Of a stretch of 64,000 nt of DNA, positions 22,434 through 33,839 are shown in pieces. The stretch is from the NCBI GenBank assembly GCA_021234155.1, contig JAJEKV010000013.1, positions 3,071,252 through 3,135,251 on the forward strand, written 5' to 3'. A program made the position numbers and the translations under genes. This stretch comes from Isoetes taiwanensis (lineage: Eukaryota; Streptophyta; Lycopodiopsida; Isoetales; Isoetaceae). The notes under the pieces were generated by a model, which ran no database searches, had not been told where the DNA came from, and worked only from the letters and a program-made list of their open reading frames with translations. Numbering within the stretch: position 1 is the first letter of the stretch; every line of letters begins with the position of its first letter.

Positions 22434-24261
22434 TAGAAAAAACACGCCATTCTAAAAAATGGGCTTTTTAAGAGAGGTTTAAAGTTTTAGGAGTATCGCT
22501 TTTTTGGCCTAGTTTTGGGGTATTTTTGGACACGACTTTTCGCTTTTTGGAGTGAAGCACGTGAAAATAGCAAAATTGAGACATGAGTACAAAATTATTT
22601 GTAGGTGGATGTATAAAAACACAAATTTAGTAAAAATAATAATAATAATTTCTTTTCTTGTTTTTTTGTTACATCAAGAATGGCAATCAATAATAAATAT
22701 CGATGAATTAACCACAAAGAAAAGGTCCGGTCGAGATCTAAATTGTAGTCTTCTTCATTTTTCTTCTTGCTCTCTGCTTGGGTCGGTTTGTATCTTCTCA
22801 CGCTTTTACGGTGACTTAGGCTTCTCGATTGTCGTTAGTTGATTCCGGTATGGCAAGAAGAGCTACTTCTTTCAACTCGCAAAAGTAGCTTCATCTAAGG
22901 AGCTTGTAAAGGGAGGTCAGTATTTGATGATGTCATCTTAGCAAAATCGAATTAGACTTTGCCCCCAACCCTTGATTTCGCCCGGTAGAGTTGGTAAAGC
23001 AAAGAAGTCTCATTTTAATAAAACTAACATTACCTCCTTATCAATATCAATTGCTACATTCTGACGTTCTTTTAGTGCACAAGCAATAGTTGTACGAGAG
23101 CCGAAAATGCGTCGAGCACCCAATCTCCTGGACGTGAGAACATGTCCAGAAGATGGTTAATCAACTTCTGTGGCTTCTGATAGTGATTCACTATTCTTCC
23201 TTGTGCACTAGGGTCCTGAAGCTTCTGCAAAACCGCTGGAAACTCCAACACGTTCAAAAGTTCTCGACACGCCGTGTTGAAGTGTTCCATTGCACGCTTC
23301 CCATCAAAACTCAATAAGCGACGTGGAGATATTCGACTTTACTCAACAGCCTAGGGCCTCCGCCATGGTAATTTATATTTGTTTTGTACCTTAAGAACAA
23401 AAAAGAAAAGAGGATTTTGGCAAAGAAGGAAACGATTCGAATAGAAACCCCTATCATTGCTTTCGCAGTGTTACTAAAAAGGAAAAGAACTTAAAACAAA
23501 TATAAGGACATATGTATTCCGAATAAGTGCTTACCAAACCATGTTTTCATAACCAGCTTGCGTAGGGGAACCAAAATGATTTTTAAAACCAGCTTCCACA
23601 AGGCCGGATTGCATGCTTGAGTGAAATACGACCAACCTCCAATGTTTTGCCGTGGTAATTGCTTTTATGCCGCCGATTTAAAAAGCATTAAACTCGAAGT
23701 TTTAAATGGCTGGGTCGTCAGAAGCGGGCCGCCTTTTGAGCTTGAATCCATATGGAAGGTCAGCTATTACCAAGGTAAAATCTTGGGGCTTTATTGATTT
23801 GGGTAATTTGGTGCAATCACCGTGTACAATAGAGAATAGGTTATTTTGATCGAACATTGTAAACCTTTCGTAATCGGAGGGCTCAGAATCCAGAACACGC
23901 CCGGTCCACCGCCCTCTCTTCTCGCTACCGCCTCGACCAAAGTGCATGAAGCCCTCCCAAGAAGTCTTTGTTTTTCTTTTTGCTCTGCAAAAAAGAACGT
24001 CCTAGTAACAAGAAAAACAACAATATAAAAAACAAATCAACATACCCAGCCTTCAAAATTTGAGGCATACTGGACAATCCTTTCGTCTGAGGTTGCGATA
24101 GGATAAAGCTCTTTGCACCTTTCCCAGCTGTCAACATTTAATTGTTCCATTAAGCAGGTTTGACATGTGATGACATTTTTCTGGCTGTAACACCACACAA
24201 ACGTTAGAAGGAAGAAAACTAAAAAGGAAAGCAACAAGAAAGAACTATTCAAAAAACTGTA

Positions 24262-24436
24262 AGCCAAAGTGTATTCTGGAATACACATTGGCTCTTACAC
24301 GAAAGCCAAAGTGTATTCCAGAATACACTTTGGCTTTCGTGTGTGAGTCAAAGTGTATTCTGGAATACACATTGGCTCTTACACGAAAGCCAAAGTGTAT
24401 TCCGGAATACACTTTGGCCTTCGTGTGTGAGCCAAT
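24262..24436. repeat. Intronic array of GTATTC-nn-GAATAC palindromes
   Basis: Two direct units of about 84 bp, each holding two palindromes, lie in the intron between exons 3 and 4 of the methyltransferase pseudogene. The palindrome cores are at 24271-24284, 24313-24326, 24355-24368 and 24397-24410. Each core is extended by GCCAAAGT and its complement. The whole block could fold into long hairpins. Confidence 0.9.
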
Positions 24437-25719
24437 GTTTTTCGAACTACACTTCTCCCTACCAAACAAAAAACAAAGTGGCATTCTTACTTGTGGAGCT
24501 CCTTGGACATTTCTTCGAGTGTAAATTCTTTATCGACAACCTTTTGCAGTAGCCTTTCTAGTATATCCATATCTGTGAAGCCCCGCAGATTTCGCCACAC
24601 GGTGATTGTCATTTCCTTTTGGGGACGCCGGATCCTTTTTTCTTTTCGAGACCTTTCCTTTTGCTTTTTCAAATCACCCTTTCGAACATGGTGAATATTT
24701 CGCTTTTGGAGGTCCCAAATGAGAGAAAGAAAGCGATATCAGTGGGAGGGCTGCGGGGTATTCCGAATACAAAAACAACTTACTCGCCATCTCGAAGGCT
24801 AGCTGGAACCGGTTTGTCGTGTGGTATTAGAGATCGCCGTTTGTTAGCCTTCGCCGTATTTGAGGCAAAGCACTCCAAAGACACGCTTCCTTTAGTTCCA
24901 ATGAGTATTGTGGTTTCTTCAAATCATCTCCATATTTGTCTTTAAATATCATATATTCCCGTGCATGAACCCGGATTTTGTCCACAAAGCTCATTTCAGC
25001 CTTTATATTCGTTGTCGAAGATTGTGCGTGTTGGCAACAATTTTGGCTTCTTCGCCCTGCCAAAGCCACGCGAAATAACAGCAGAGCACGTAGAGATATC
25101 TTGGGTTGTTTTTTCTTTGTACAACCTGTCTCCCTTGCTTTGAAACGGTGGTTTCCCCAAGGACATAGTGCATGTAAGTGTACGTATTTTCTCTCGTCAG
25201 TAGTCCTTGGGGTCCATGCACCGGGGTTACGTCAACAAGAACAACAATTGGAGCAACATGGGCATTGGGGTTGCTCCTTATTTACGTCCTTCAAATTTCT
25301 TAAATGATCAAAGATAGATTTTTCGAACTGAAGGGGCTCACCAGCTTCATTCTTCGGTGGCAACCTCATGGAAGTTACTGGCAAGTATATTACCCCTTGA
25401 ACGTACTTGTTAAGATTTATTTGTTCCATCCTCTCTGAGGTCTTATCCACCTTCTTTTCTTTAATGGCCACCCCAGGAGCCTTGCCCTTTCCCTTCTTCG
25501 TTTTTGGTTGTTCCTCGTCGATTTCAGCAACTTCAAGCTGCTTTACCTTCCGCTTCTTTGGTTCCTTAGCGGCTATGTTGGCTCTTGGCCCGCTTTGTTT
25601 TTGGCTGCGACCTTTGAACATAACATCCTTCTTATTCTTGGGACCCTCCATCTGATGACCCCCCTGATGGGCTCCCTGATGGGCTCACTGAAGCACTCCC
25701 ACTACAAGAGAATGCATGT

Positions 25720-26040
25720 TCTGCGTCAGAAAAATCGTCAGAAATCCTTCACAGAATAGCAATTGCCCAGACTCATATGGCTGACGCATATTCTGACATA
25801 TATTCTCTGACGAAAAATCGTCAGATTTTGCGTAAGAAGGTTCGTCGATTTTTGACGAAATAAAAATCGGACGACAGCGCCGATTTTTTCGTCGGTTTTT
25901 TCGTCAGATTTTTCGTCGCATTTTTCGTCAGATTTTTCGTCACATTTTTCGTCACAATTTTCGTTAGAATTATCGTCAGCTTTTTCGTCAGCTTTTTCAT
26001 CAATATTTTCGTCACAATATTCAGAAGCATTTTTGTCACC
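25720..26040. repeat. Left subterminal repeats of the CACTA element
   Basis: More than a dozen copies of a TTCGTCA(G/C)A-like unit are spaced about 10-12 bp apart. Such arrays bind the TnpA-type protein in the En/Spm system; here this role is inferred. Confidence 0.85.
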
Positions 26041-28729
26041 TTACTTTCTTTCATTTGTCATTATATTGCTAAGATGCAAGTTTAAAGTGGTTATTTAATG
26101 GAACTAGATTTATCAAAAGTAGTTATTGCAAGTTGAGTTAACATTAAATCCATGAAAGTGGATGTAAAGTTAGAAGCATCTAACACAAATGCATATTTTA
26201 TGATGAACAATTATACAAGGTAGGGAATGAAACTAAGAAAATAACTTTTTACGAGGCTTAGCAATTTAACAATCCAGCATTTCCAGCATTTCCATTTATA
26301 TTTTATGAAAGGTTACACTTATAACTTTATATGAAGGAAAGAAATCATCCACCAGAATGTAGTTCCCAAAGAACCTCTAGGGCATGTAGCAAAGACTGAA
26401 GGGGTTCTTGACTTATCCGAAGGTTTTGAACTTCGGTCTTCAAAGATGTGTAGGATAAGAAACTTTCTGCTTGCTTGTCCAAATGACATGCACTCCAATG
26501 CGATACGCCTTCAACCATAGTAAATAAGAAATTGAGAGATTAAATAATGAAATCAAACAATTGCTTACCATTGGATAGCCTTTTGTGAATTGGCATGCAA
26601 TGATGTACAACCAGCATGCCTGATGGTATATATCTTCAATCACCTGGCCGCAACAAAAATAAAATATTTACACTTGCCTCATAAATAAATATTTAAGATA
26701 AAAATCATTACTCTTGCTTGGAGAGAAGCAACGGCAATCTACACATGTTAATATAGCAATCTAAGTAATTTACACATGTTAAAATAGCAGCCTAAATATG
26801 TACATCGTTAAATGCAGGACATATCCATTCACCAATTCAACTCGATTTTATGAGGTTTTTATAGCATGAATACTTTCCATCACCATTTCACTTCGAGCAA
26901 GCAAAGTAAAGCAAAATGCTAACAATCCGCAAACAGTCATGACAGACAAAACCATTTCGAACTCAATGTGTATCCAGAGTGCTCAGATTGATGTGTTTGC
27001 TTGCTAAAAGATCTGGCCACATATGCTTGTGCACTAAACTAAACTCTTACATAAACTAATGCAAGACTTTCCATGTCTTACACCTTAGCACATATCAACA
27101 TTTTAGAGCATAGTAATGCTTATATTTAGACATTTAACACCTGAATAGGCTCATATGAGAACCAAGCATGTATCAACAGCCGTCACACTAGCAAAACTAG
27201 TTCAAGATTAAATCATTCTATTTAGAGATTAATCCGCATGCCTTGGCATTTTAATAAACTATGGCAGCATAAAGAATTTTATATAAACTTCTCTTAGAAA
27301 ACAAACATAGTTAAAGCATTCAAGTTCTAACCTGATTGAGTGCATTTTCCATGTTTCAATCCAAATTTTCCCTTTTTGAACTCCTTATGCCAGCAATGAC
27401 TTGTGCTCCCCTTGTGTTAAACACCTACCAATAATTGTTGCCCGAGAATGGACCTAGAATGGATTACAAGACAAAAAGCAACAAGTTCCATCAAATCCGA
27501 TAAACCTAATTCGGCTATGGCACGAATACTAAACCTGGAGCATAAATCCAGAACGAAAAATGTCGGCCAGAGCTTTTAAAGCCGGTTTAGGCAATGAAAA
27601 ACACCCTTCTCAATGCAAAAACATGGATTCACGCCGCTTTTGCCATACATGGCGTCAATCGCTCTATGGATCCAATTCTTGCATTATACACATAGGCAAA
27701 AATTAACCTAAGTTTAAAAGCACAAAATCGGCAACAACCCGATATGGACATCAATCTTTTATCGAAGGTCTTTGGATACAAGTTCCATTTCCAGTTTTGG
27801 TCGGTAGAAAAACCTCCAAACCGGTAGTTAAGCTCCATCCCATTTGGGAACCATGCAAATGCCGCTACCGCTCAGAATCGTGAGAAAAACATGTGCAAGG
27901 CCGATCAAGGCCGATCCCTGTTGATGCAAGTGGCGATGTAGCCGCTTGGCTCCGGTCATGCCCTAAATCGAGTTTGAAAATGCCTAAATCGATCTTCACA
28001 AATACACCTTAAAAAATATTTTTAAAGGTCTAACATCTACCATATTTTTTATTTATTTGCCATAGTTGTCATTTGGAAGGCTTAAACAAATAACCTATAA
28101 TTTAAATTTTATGTGAAATGACTATTTGGCAAAAGATCAACATACCTTAGAGAACTTGTAAGGCATGAGACTCACGTTCCATAAAGCTCATGAGTCCTTT
28201 TGTGGGAACAATAAGCCATAGCAAAGGTAACATGCAAAAGTTGCATGTAGACCACTACATGTCCGACATGCATGTGGGAAAAATGCATGCATATGTTTTA
28301 ACATAATATCCATAAGCCTAATCATTTTATTACATGTCAAAAAAAGTTATGACTACAATCGGTTTCCCAAGCCATAGTCTAAATCATATTGTGCTCATGT
28401 TATAAAAGCGTAGGACCAAATGGTTCATGATAGCACATTTTCCCGTTACAGTAGCACCAACTACCTTCATAGTTTTTTTCCTGCTTTGTTTCTATATAGA
28501 ACATGAGCCCAACCTATGTATTGCATCCTTGGTTGTACAATGGCACAAATTTGTTATCTTGAGCTGGAGAGCTTCCTATCATTCTAGGCTATATGAAAAA
28601 ACAGCCCTCATACTGTACATCACTAGACAATTCATTGAGAGAGCTTTCTAACACATCAAATTTCATCCAAAACTGACTTATGGATCAAAAGTTATGATTA
28701 AAACTGTAGTAATAAAAAAATCTGAACTT
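26041..28729. other. Interior of the CACTA element, non-coding
   Basis: AT-rich sequence without any open frame that resembles a TnpA or TnpD protein. It appears to be filler sequence of unknown origin. Confidence 0.6.
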
Positions 28730-29060
28730 TCTGATGAAATATCTGACGATTTTTCTGACGAATATGTTGACGAAATTTTTGACGAAATATCTGACGAAAG
28801 GTCTGACGAAATATCTGACGAAAATTTCTAACGTAAAAACTGACGTTTCATTTGACGATAATTCTGACGAATTGTTTCTGACGATTATCCTGACGATACA
28901 TCTGACGCACCTCCTAACGTATAATCTGACGATTAATGTGACGATTTTTCTGACGCAAAATCGTCAGAAAATGCGTCAGAGAGTTATTCGTCAGTATTTT
29001 CGTCAGTATAAACGTCAAGTCAATTTTTTTTAGAACGTCTGACGATTTTTCTGACGCCTA
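28730..29060. repeat. Right subterminal repeats of the CACTA element
   Basis: Many copies of TCTGACGA(A/T) lie spaced about 10-14 bp apart, in opposite orientation to the left array, and run up to the right terminal repeat. Confidence 0.85.
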
Positions 29061-30051
29061 ACAGTCGTTCTCTTGTAGTGTCCCATTATCTTCCTCTTCC
29101 CCCTTCTCTGACTCGCTGTAAGCGAAGTTTTCGCTTGTTGTGCTTCGAATCTCATTGATTATCACACTGAGCGGTTTCTTGTTGATGTAGTGAGACACAT
29201 ACTTGTAAAGCGCCGGCGGGTTTACTTTGACCATTCTAAAGTAGGCTTCATCAACATGAATAAATCCTTGGGTCGTCGCAAAGGGTAGTCTGCCTCGTTG
29301 TCCTGACTCCCCGGCTATTTCACTAACAGCTTGTATGGTGCCCATGCAAACAAACTCTCGGTCATCGCACCTTTTATTCCCAAAGACTACAAACATGCAA
29401 GAAGGTAAGGGTAATCAGACTTTCGGATGTTCCTCTAGTAAAGAACCACCGCGTTTGAGGGTTTTCGTAAATCGCAGTAGCAAAGATCGTCTTCAACCCT
29501 TTCAGGTGCGGCAGGACATCTTGATGGGCTTCTTCCGATGTTTCTTGCCGCTTTCTTGCACGTACACATTTAAGTGTAAACACGACTTTGTTAGTGAAAA
29601 CATTGGTAGAAAGCTATTCCGAATACAAAATGTCTTAAACAAAAGACAAAATAGTACAAAAACAGGTCAAAAGGCAAAAACAAGAGTGCAACCTTGACAC
29701 AAAAACAGCTTAAACAAGTCTAAAAGCCTAAAAACGCCTAAAAATAGCGCAAAGAAAAGACCTTTCAAACCCCAGAGGATTGCTAGTATTCGGAATACAC
29801 TTTCGCCTTCATGGTCGAAGTATTCTGGAATACACCTAACCTTTCGAGTGAAGGCTTATAGTGTATTCGGGAATAACAAACAAGCACACAAATGATTGTA
29901 CGCTGTACTTTCTAACTCACCTCTCAATTTTCTCTATGTCGATCGGAATACGCCTCACGAATATTTTAATCCATATTTTGGCGCTTGGTAATTTGAGCTC
30001 GAGGAGACCTGAATTAACCGAACCGAGCAAATTTCCTTTTAAAGGTATCAT

Positions 30052-30273
30052 TTTCGCCTTGCACTTTTCCTATGTGAAGCGGAATACGTTTGGCTCTATT
30101 ATCCTAATCCCCGTATTCCGTAATAGCTTTTATTTTGACTTTCACTTGATTAGTAATCGAACTTCTACTTGTACTACGCGGGTGTATTCGGGAATAAGAA
30201 AAGCTCGCGACTACTATAAGGTTTCTCAAATCTCTTCACTATTTTGCGGTTGCTAAAATGACTAACCGCTTAC
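30052..30273. promoter_or_regulatory. Candidate bidirectional promoter between the two element genes
   Basis: About 220 bp separate the ATG of the methyltransferase gene (minus, 30051) from the first plus-strand ATG of the DUF7869 gene (30274). The stretch holds partial or full copies of the GTATTC palindrome at about 30080-30088, 30113-30126 and 30184-30197, the same motif that fills the methyltransferase introns. No clear TATA box was assigned. Confidence 0.35.
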
Positions 30274-33200
30274 GTGAACAAGCTTCCACCACCTTTTGTT
30301 GTCTCAAACTCGTCTAGTTCGAGGACACGCTTTGGGAACAACATTATTTCATCAAGACCGCATTCTCCGACTCCTCCTACATCATCTTCGCCGTTGTTGC
30401 TTCTCAAGACACACCGAAGTCCAAAGACGCAATGCACTTCCATCACCCTTCCAACCGGCCACCAAGTCCTCGCTCGAGCATGTTGCCACCACCCCTTTGT
30501 TCCATCCCAGGGACCTACGTAAGCTCCACAACAACGGGTGTTCAAGAACAAGCTACCGCTTGTAGCTTCGTCCCCTTCATTCAAACATACAAGGAACACA
30601 GAAGTAAAGAAGATCGTGGAGATTCACTACAATTTCTCTCACCCAGACTTCACTACAAATGAGGACGATGCTCCAAAGATGCACTCCTCTTCACACAACG
30701 GTTGTAGACACATGGCTTTGCGTAATTCCAAACCATTTAAAGGAGATGTTTGCAAGAACTCCTTTTCAAGATGGTACAAGAACAGCTGATGCCACAACCT
30801 CTTATGTGCCATCACCATCCTTTAACACTATACCACCGCCTTTTCTGGGAACAACTTCACGTGGTCTGTTTTCCTCTACAAACACACCACTCGTGATGAG
30901 GAAGTCACCCCTGTGAGTAGAAGTTTCATCAAGATGAAAACCCCAACGAGGAACAAAGAGATTACATGTTCTCCACCCAATCTTCAAGAAATTCAAGGTG
31001 GATTTTGGTTTGAGGGCTGCTCCTCCAGAAGAAGAAGAAATCTTATGGATGAACACAAAATGAGGAAACTCTTGAGAACTAAATGCTGCTCATTGGGTTG
31101 CATTAACAGATTTAACATGGCTAAATTACGGGCAGTTAGAGACAACTACAGTTCCATGACATTGGCGCACTGTAATGCCTACTTAGCTTATCATGTAAGA
31201 CCAGACCGCAACACCTTCTTGCACTACATTAACCGTGAAGAAGTTTGCCGTAAATGTTTTATGGTTGTCCACCGCTTAGGGTCCACCGTAATGTCTAGAA
31301 TACATAAAAGATCGGACAAAAATCCAAAGAATCGATGATCATTGTGGACCAAGAAGAGTTGTAACCATGCATGCCTGGGCCGTGTCATGGATGGAGAAAT
31401 ATTTCAGAGAAACATGTGAGAAACTACCTAACAAAGAACATGTATCATTTAACCGATAACATCACCAAAAGATGTTTTCAATGAGTACAACGAGACTTGC
31501 ACTCAGCAAAGACATCTCTTACTCACACTTCACCGTGATCTGTGGAAAAGTGAATTCGGTCTTGTGAAAATTCCCGTAAAACATAGAATGTCCGTTTTGC
31601 TCAAGGTGTGCGTAATTAAAGAGTCAACGAGAAACCGCAAAAAGACAGAGGTCGAAAAGAAGTAAGCTCACGCTCTCCAATCTCTCACTTGTTTTAAAGA
31701 AAGTGCTTTGATCTGATTTCTTCTACGATATTGTGCAATGTAACCCTTGCCGTACATCGCGGAACAACAAGCAGAGAGAAGAAAGCTTGCCAAGCAATAA
31801 AAAAAGCTCTTGAACGCCCAACGCAATATATGTCCTGTTGTGATTGATGGAATGGACCAAAAAAAAACGCTTACCACAATTCTTGAACATTCCTAAAGAT
31901 GTGCCAGAGGAATGTTTTGTTAAGGTCCACCTTGTAGGAGCTTATGGTCTTCAAAGGAAGTCTAAAGTGCAAAGTATTTTGACATATCCAAACTTGCATG
32001 GTGACCCAACCTCACAATTACAATTCTTAACAAGGTCCTGCGGCGAAAGCAAGAGCAATTACCATCGGTTTTTACCCGCAACTTGACAACACTACAAGGG
32101 AGAACAAGAATCAAACACTCTTTGCATACTATGCTATGTTAGTGGAGCTAGGGATCTTTAGAAAAGTGAAGCTCGGTTTCTTACTTGTAGGCCACACTCA
32201 TGATCAAATTGACCAAATGTTCAAAGCAGATTTTTCTCAGGCGCCTTTTTAGAAGGAAGAAGGCTTTCTCTTCCTACACTAGTTCAATTATTGAAGATTC
32301 TTACACTCCCACTTCAAAGGATCGATCTTCTTAAGGAGATCGCTGATTTCAGAGAGTTTATTTTCTCTCAACGCTCGCATTGCAGAACAAGCCGTGAACA
32401 AGTTGAATGATCTCACCTTTCAACATCACATCAAGTTCTACTTGAAGGATGGCCGAGTTTCTGGCTGTGGGAAGAAGTATACCACCTGACCGAGTCCACC
32501 GTGAGGGATTACGCTTCCTTAAATATATTCCGCATTAATTTCCTTCATAGAACGCGCAGTAACAACTTCCTCTCAAAAATCCTAAGGAGTCCAAGAAGAA
32601 AAGTACCCCAGAGTCATCCTTAAAAGCCATGAAAATGGAATTTCCTCAGCTTTAAGTACTTTTTAGAAGAAGATCGGATGTGGTGGAGTAATTTCTTTCT
32701 AACAAAAAATTGTTGTGAAAAAATATAGCTCTAAGACAGCTTGCAAGAACCATTTGGATGGCCTAACACCTTCCATCAACCCCAAAGACCAAGGTGTCCA
32801 AGCAATGCTACATTAGCACCTGCAGAAGAAGACGAGGATCGAAGTCATGTACCTCCGGACCAAGACGCAGAATGAGCCTCAAGGTAATATCACGTAAATT
32901 ACCAAGGGTATGCTGATTGCTCTTCCAACCGAGGAGGATGACAAACACCTTTCCTCGATAGTAAAAAGTGCTTGACACAAAACCAAGGAGGAAGGCTTAG
33001 TCACTAAACTCAAGATTCATTGGCTTGCAACACGCCGTAAAAATGCTTTTGAAGGTAGATATGAGTTAGAAATGAGAAGCCAAGGAAAAGGGAGAAAGTC
33101 CAAGAAGGTGGGTTGTAGGGATGAGCTGATTCTTAATGACGGACTATATTGTGCTATGATTTTAAATTGAAATCGACAATCGCCTAATGAGAGGACTATC

Positions 33201-33520
33201 AATTTGCTTAAAAAGCTTGTAATTACTTAAGAAGAGGATGAAGAAGGTGGTGGCAATGCTACACCATCTCGTTGATAGTGATGAGGAAGATAACTCAAGC
33301 ACTTCCTCTAGTGACAAAGTTGAAAGAAGTGAAGGTGATGAGGATGGCATAAATGAACATGATGACGCCCCGATCCCTCCCCTTCATCACCTCATACTTT
33401 TGCACATAACCGAAGTCTTAGAAAAACTCAGAATTTTGCATGTGAATATGAAGATTCTATCTTCAAATTTTGAGAATACTACAAGCCAAGCATTTCACGG
33501 ACTAACTTCAACTTTTTGTT
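30274..33520 (+). pseudogene. DUF7869-type (putative transposase-like) protein, copy 2, broken
   Basis: Frameshifts and stops break the gene, but the order of conserved blocks matches copy 1. The first 600 bases encode a Ser/Pro/Thr-rich N-terminus in shifting frames. From 31069 comes a Cys-containing block (LLRTKCCSLGCINRF), then EEVCRKCFMVVHRLGSTVMS at about 31240-31300, KIPVKHRMSV near 31575, DGMDQKK at about 31845-31865, LPQFLNIPKDVPEECFVKVH at 31875-31930, LTYPNLHGDP near 31980, and a GFLLVGHTHDQIDQMF-like block at 32175-32225. Then TKLKIHWLATRRKNAFEG lies near 33005-33055, followed by an acidic tail with EDNSSTSSSD at 33290. DGMDQ and GHTHDQID are the family signature as I know it. The gene is divergent to the methyltransferase pseudogene and likely shares its promoter region. 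A nuclease or transposase role is inference. Confidence 0.6.
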
Positions 33521-33718
33521 AAATATTTTATCCTCTGAAATTAGGGTTTCTCTCATAAAATATACTTCAAGAACATTCTATTTGCTAAGAAAAATGACAC
33601 TTTAAAAAGTCAATTCTTTCGCTGCACAAAAAAAAAATTAGTCACTTTTGGGGGTCAAAATAGAATTTCATGCATCTTTTTTTTTTAACCTCGCTTTTAT
33701 CCCCTTTTAAAAAAAAAA

Positions 33719-33744
33719 AAGGAATCTTTGAGGAATATTCCTTT
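33719..33744. repeat. Right terminal motif of the two-gene element
   Basis: AAGGAATCTTTGAGGAATATTCCTTT split at its centre gives an imperfect palindrome like that of copy 1. It follows a poly-A run at 33709-33720. Read on the minus strand it contains CAAAGATTCCTTT, shared with the left end. Confidence 0.4.
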
Positions 33745-33839
33745 CGCCTCGTTTCGATGATTTGCTCCCCGCTTTACACGCAACTTTGTTTGATATAGTT
33801 TGGGACTAATCGATAAAAACAGGATAGTACAACCACGAT

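Larger units (their letters stand above)
25700..29080. mobile_element. Non-autonomous CACTA (En/Spm) transposon
   Basis: The element begins CACTACAAGAGAA and ends with the exact inverse TTCTCTTGTAGTG. It is flanked on both sides by TCC (25697-25699 and 29081-29083), the 3-bp target duplication expected for CACTA elements. Both ends carry dense subterminal repeats of TCTGACGA/TTCGTCAGA type (about 25720-26040 and 28730-29060), mostly pointing in opposite directions at the two ends. The 2.7 kb interior is AT-rich with no transposase, so mobility would depend on an enzyme from elsewhere. It is inserted in exon 2 of the methyltransferase pseudogene. The clean ends and perfect target duplication suggest a later insertion than the host element. 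Confidence 0.93.
23034..30051 (-). pseudogene. Multi-exon beta-class DNA amino-methyltransferase, decayed and split by a CACTA element
   Basis: Six exons can be traced on the minus strand: 30051-29921 (ATG start, donor GTGAGT), 29585-29081 joined to 25699-24784 around the CACTA insertion, about 24693-24491, 24184-24046, 23984-23535 and 23390-23034. Most donors are GTAAG- or GTATG-like and acceptors TTACAG or TTGCAG. Exon 5 carries FSIVHGDCTKL followed by LVIADLPYGF, a DPPY-type catalytic motif IV with Leu for the first Pro. Exon 6 carries HYQKPQKLINHLL and PGDWVLDAFS, motifs X and I. Motif IV before motif I is the permuted beta order of N6-adenine/N4-cytosine methyltransferases. The N-terminal half is not recognised; it has a Lys-rich linker and a CPCCSNCC cluster. 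Decay is clear: frameshifts in exon 2, two in-frame TAA stops in exon 5, and a one-base loss inside motif I in exon 6. The target (DNA or RNA) cannot be told. Confidence 0.6.
22409..33744. mobile_element. Putative two-gene DNA transposon: methyltransferase-like gene plus DUF7869-type gene
   Basis: Two divergent genes lie between related ends. The left end reads AAAGACTCCGTTTGAAAGAT and on to TCC. The right end, read on the minus strand, starts AAAGGAATATTCC and then has TCAAAGATTCC. Both match the palindromic end of the independent copy 1 at 3206-3229. The minus-strand gene (23034-30051) is a decayed beta-class amino-methyltransferase, and the plus-strand gene (30274-33520) is a DUF7869-type protein. 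Removing the CACTA insertion at 25700-29080 leaves about 8 kb. I see no certain target duplication. The unit is inferred from shared ends and gene arrangement, and both genes are broken. Confidence 0.45.

Noticed and set aside
24243-24436. CRISPR-like regular repeats
   Set aside because: The repeats are palindromic intron sequence with no unique spacers in a plant genome; a CRISPR array is not plausible.
25821-26054. Minus-strand open frame with repeated KLTK-like units
   Set aside because: It is also translated CACTA subterminal repeat.
28734-29033. Plus-strand open frame of 99 codons (repeated LT-x-x-LT pattern)
   Set aside because: It is the translated subterminal repeat of the CACTA element, not a protein.
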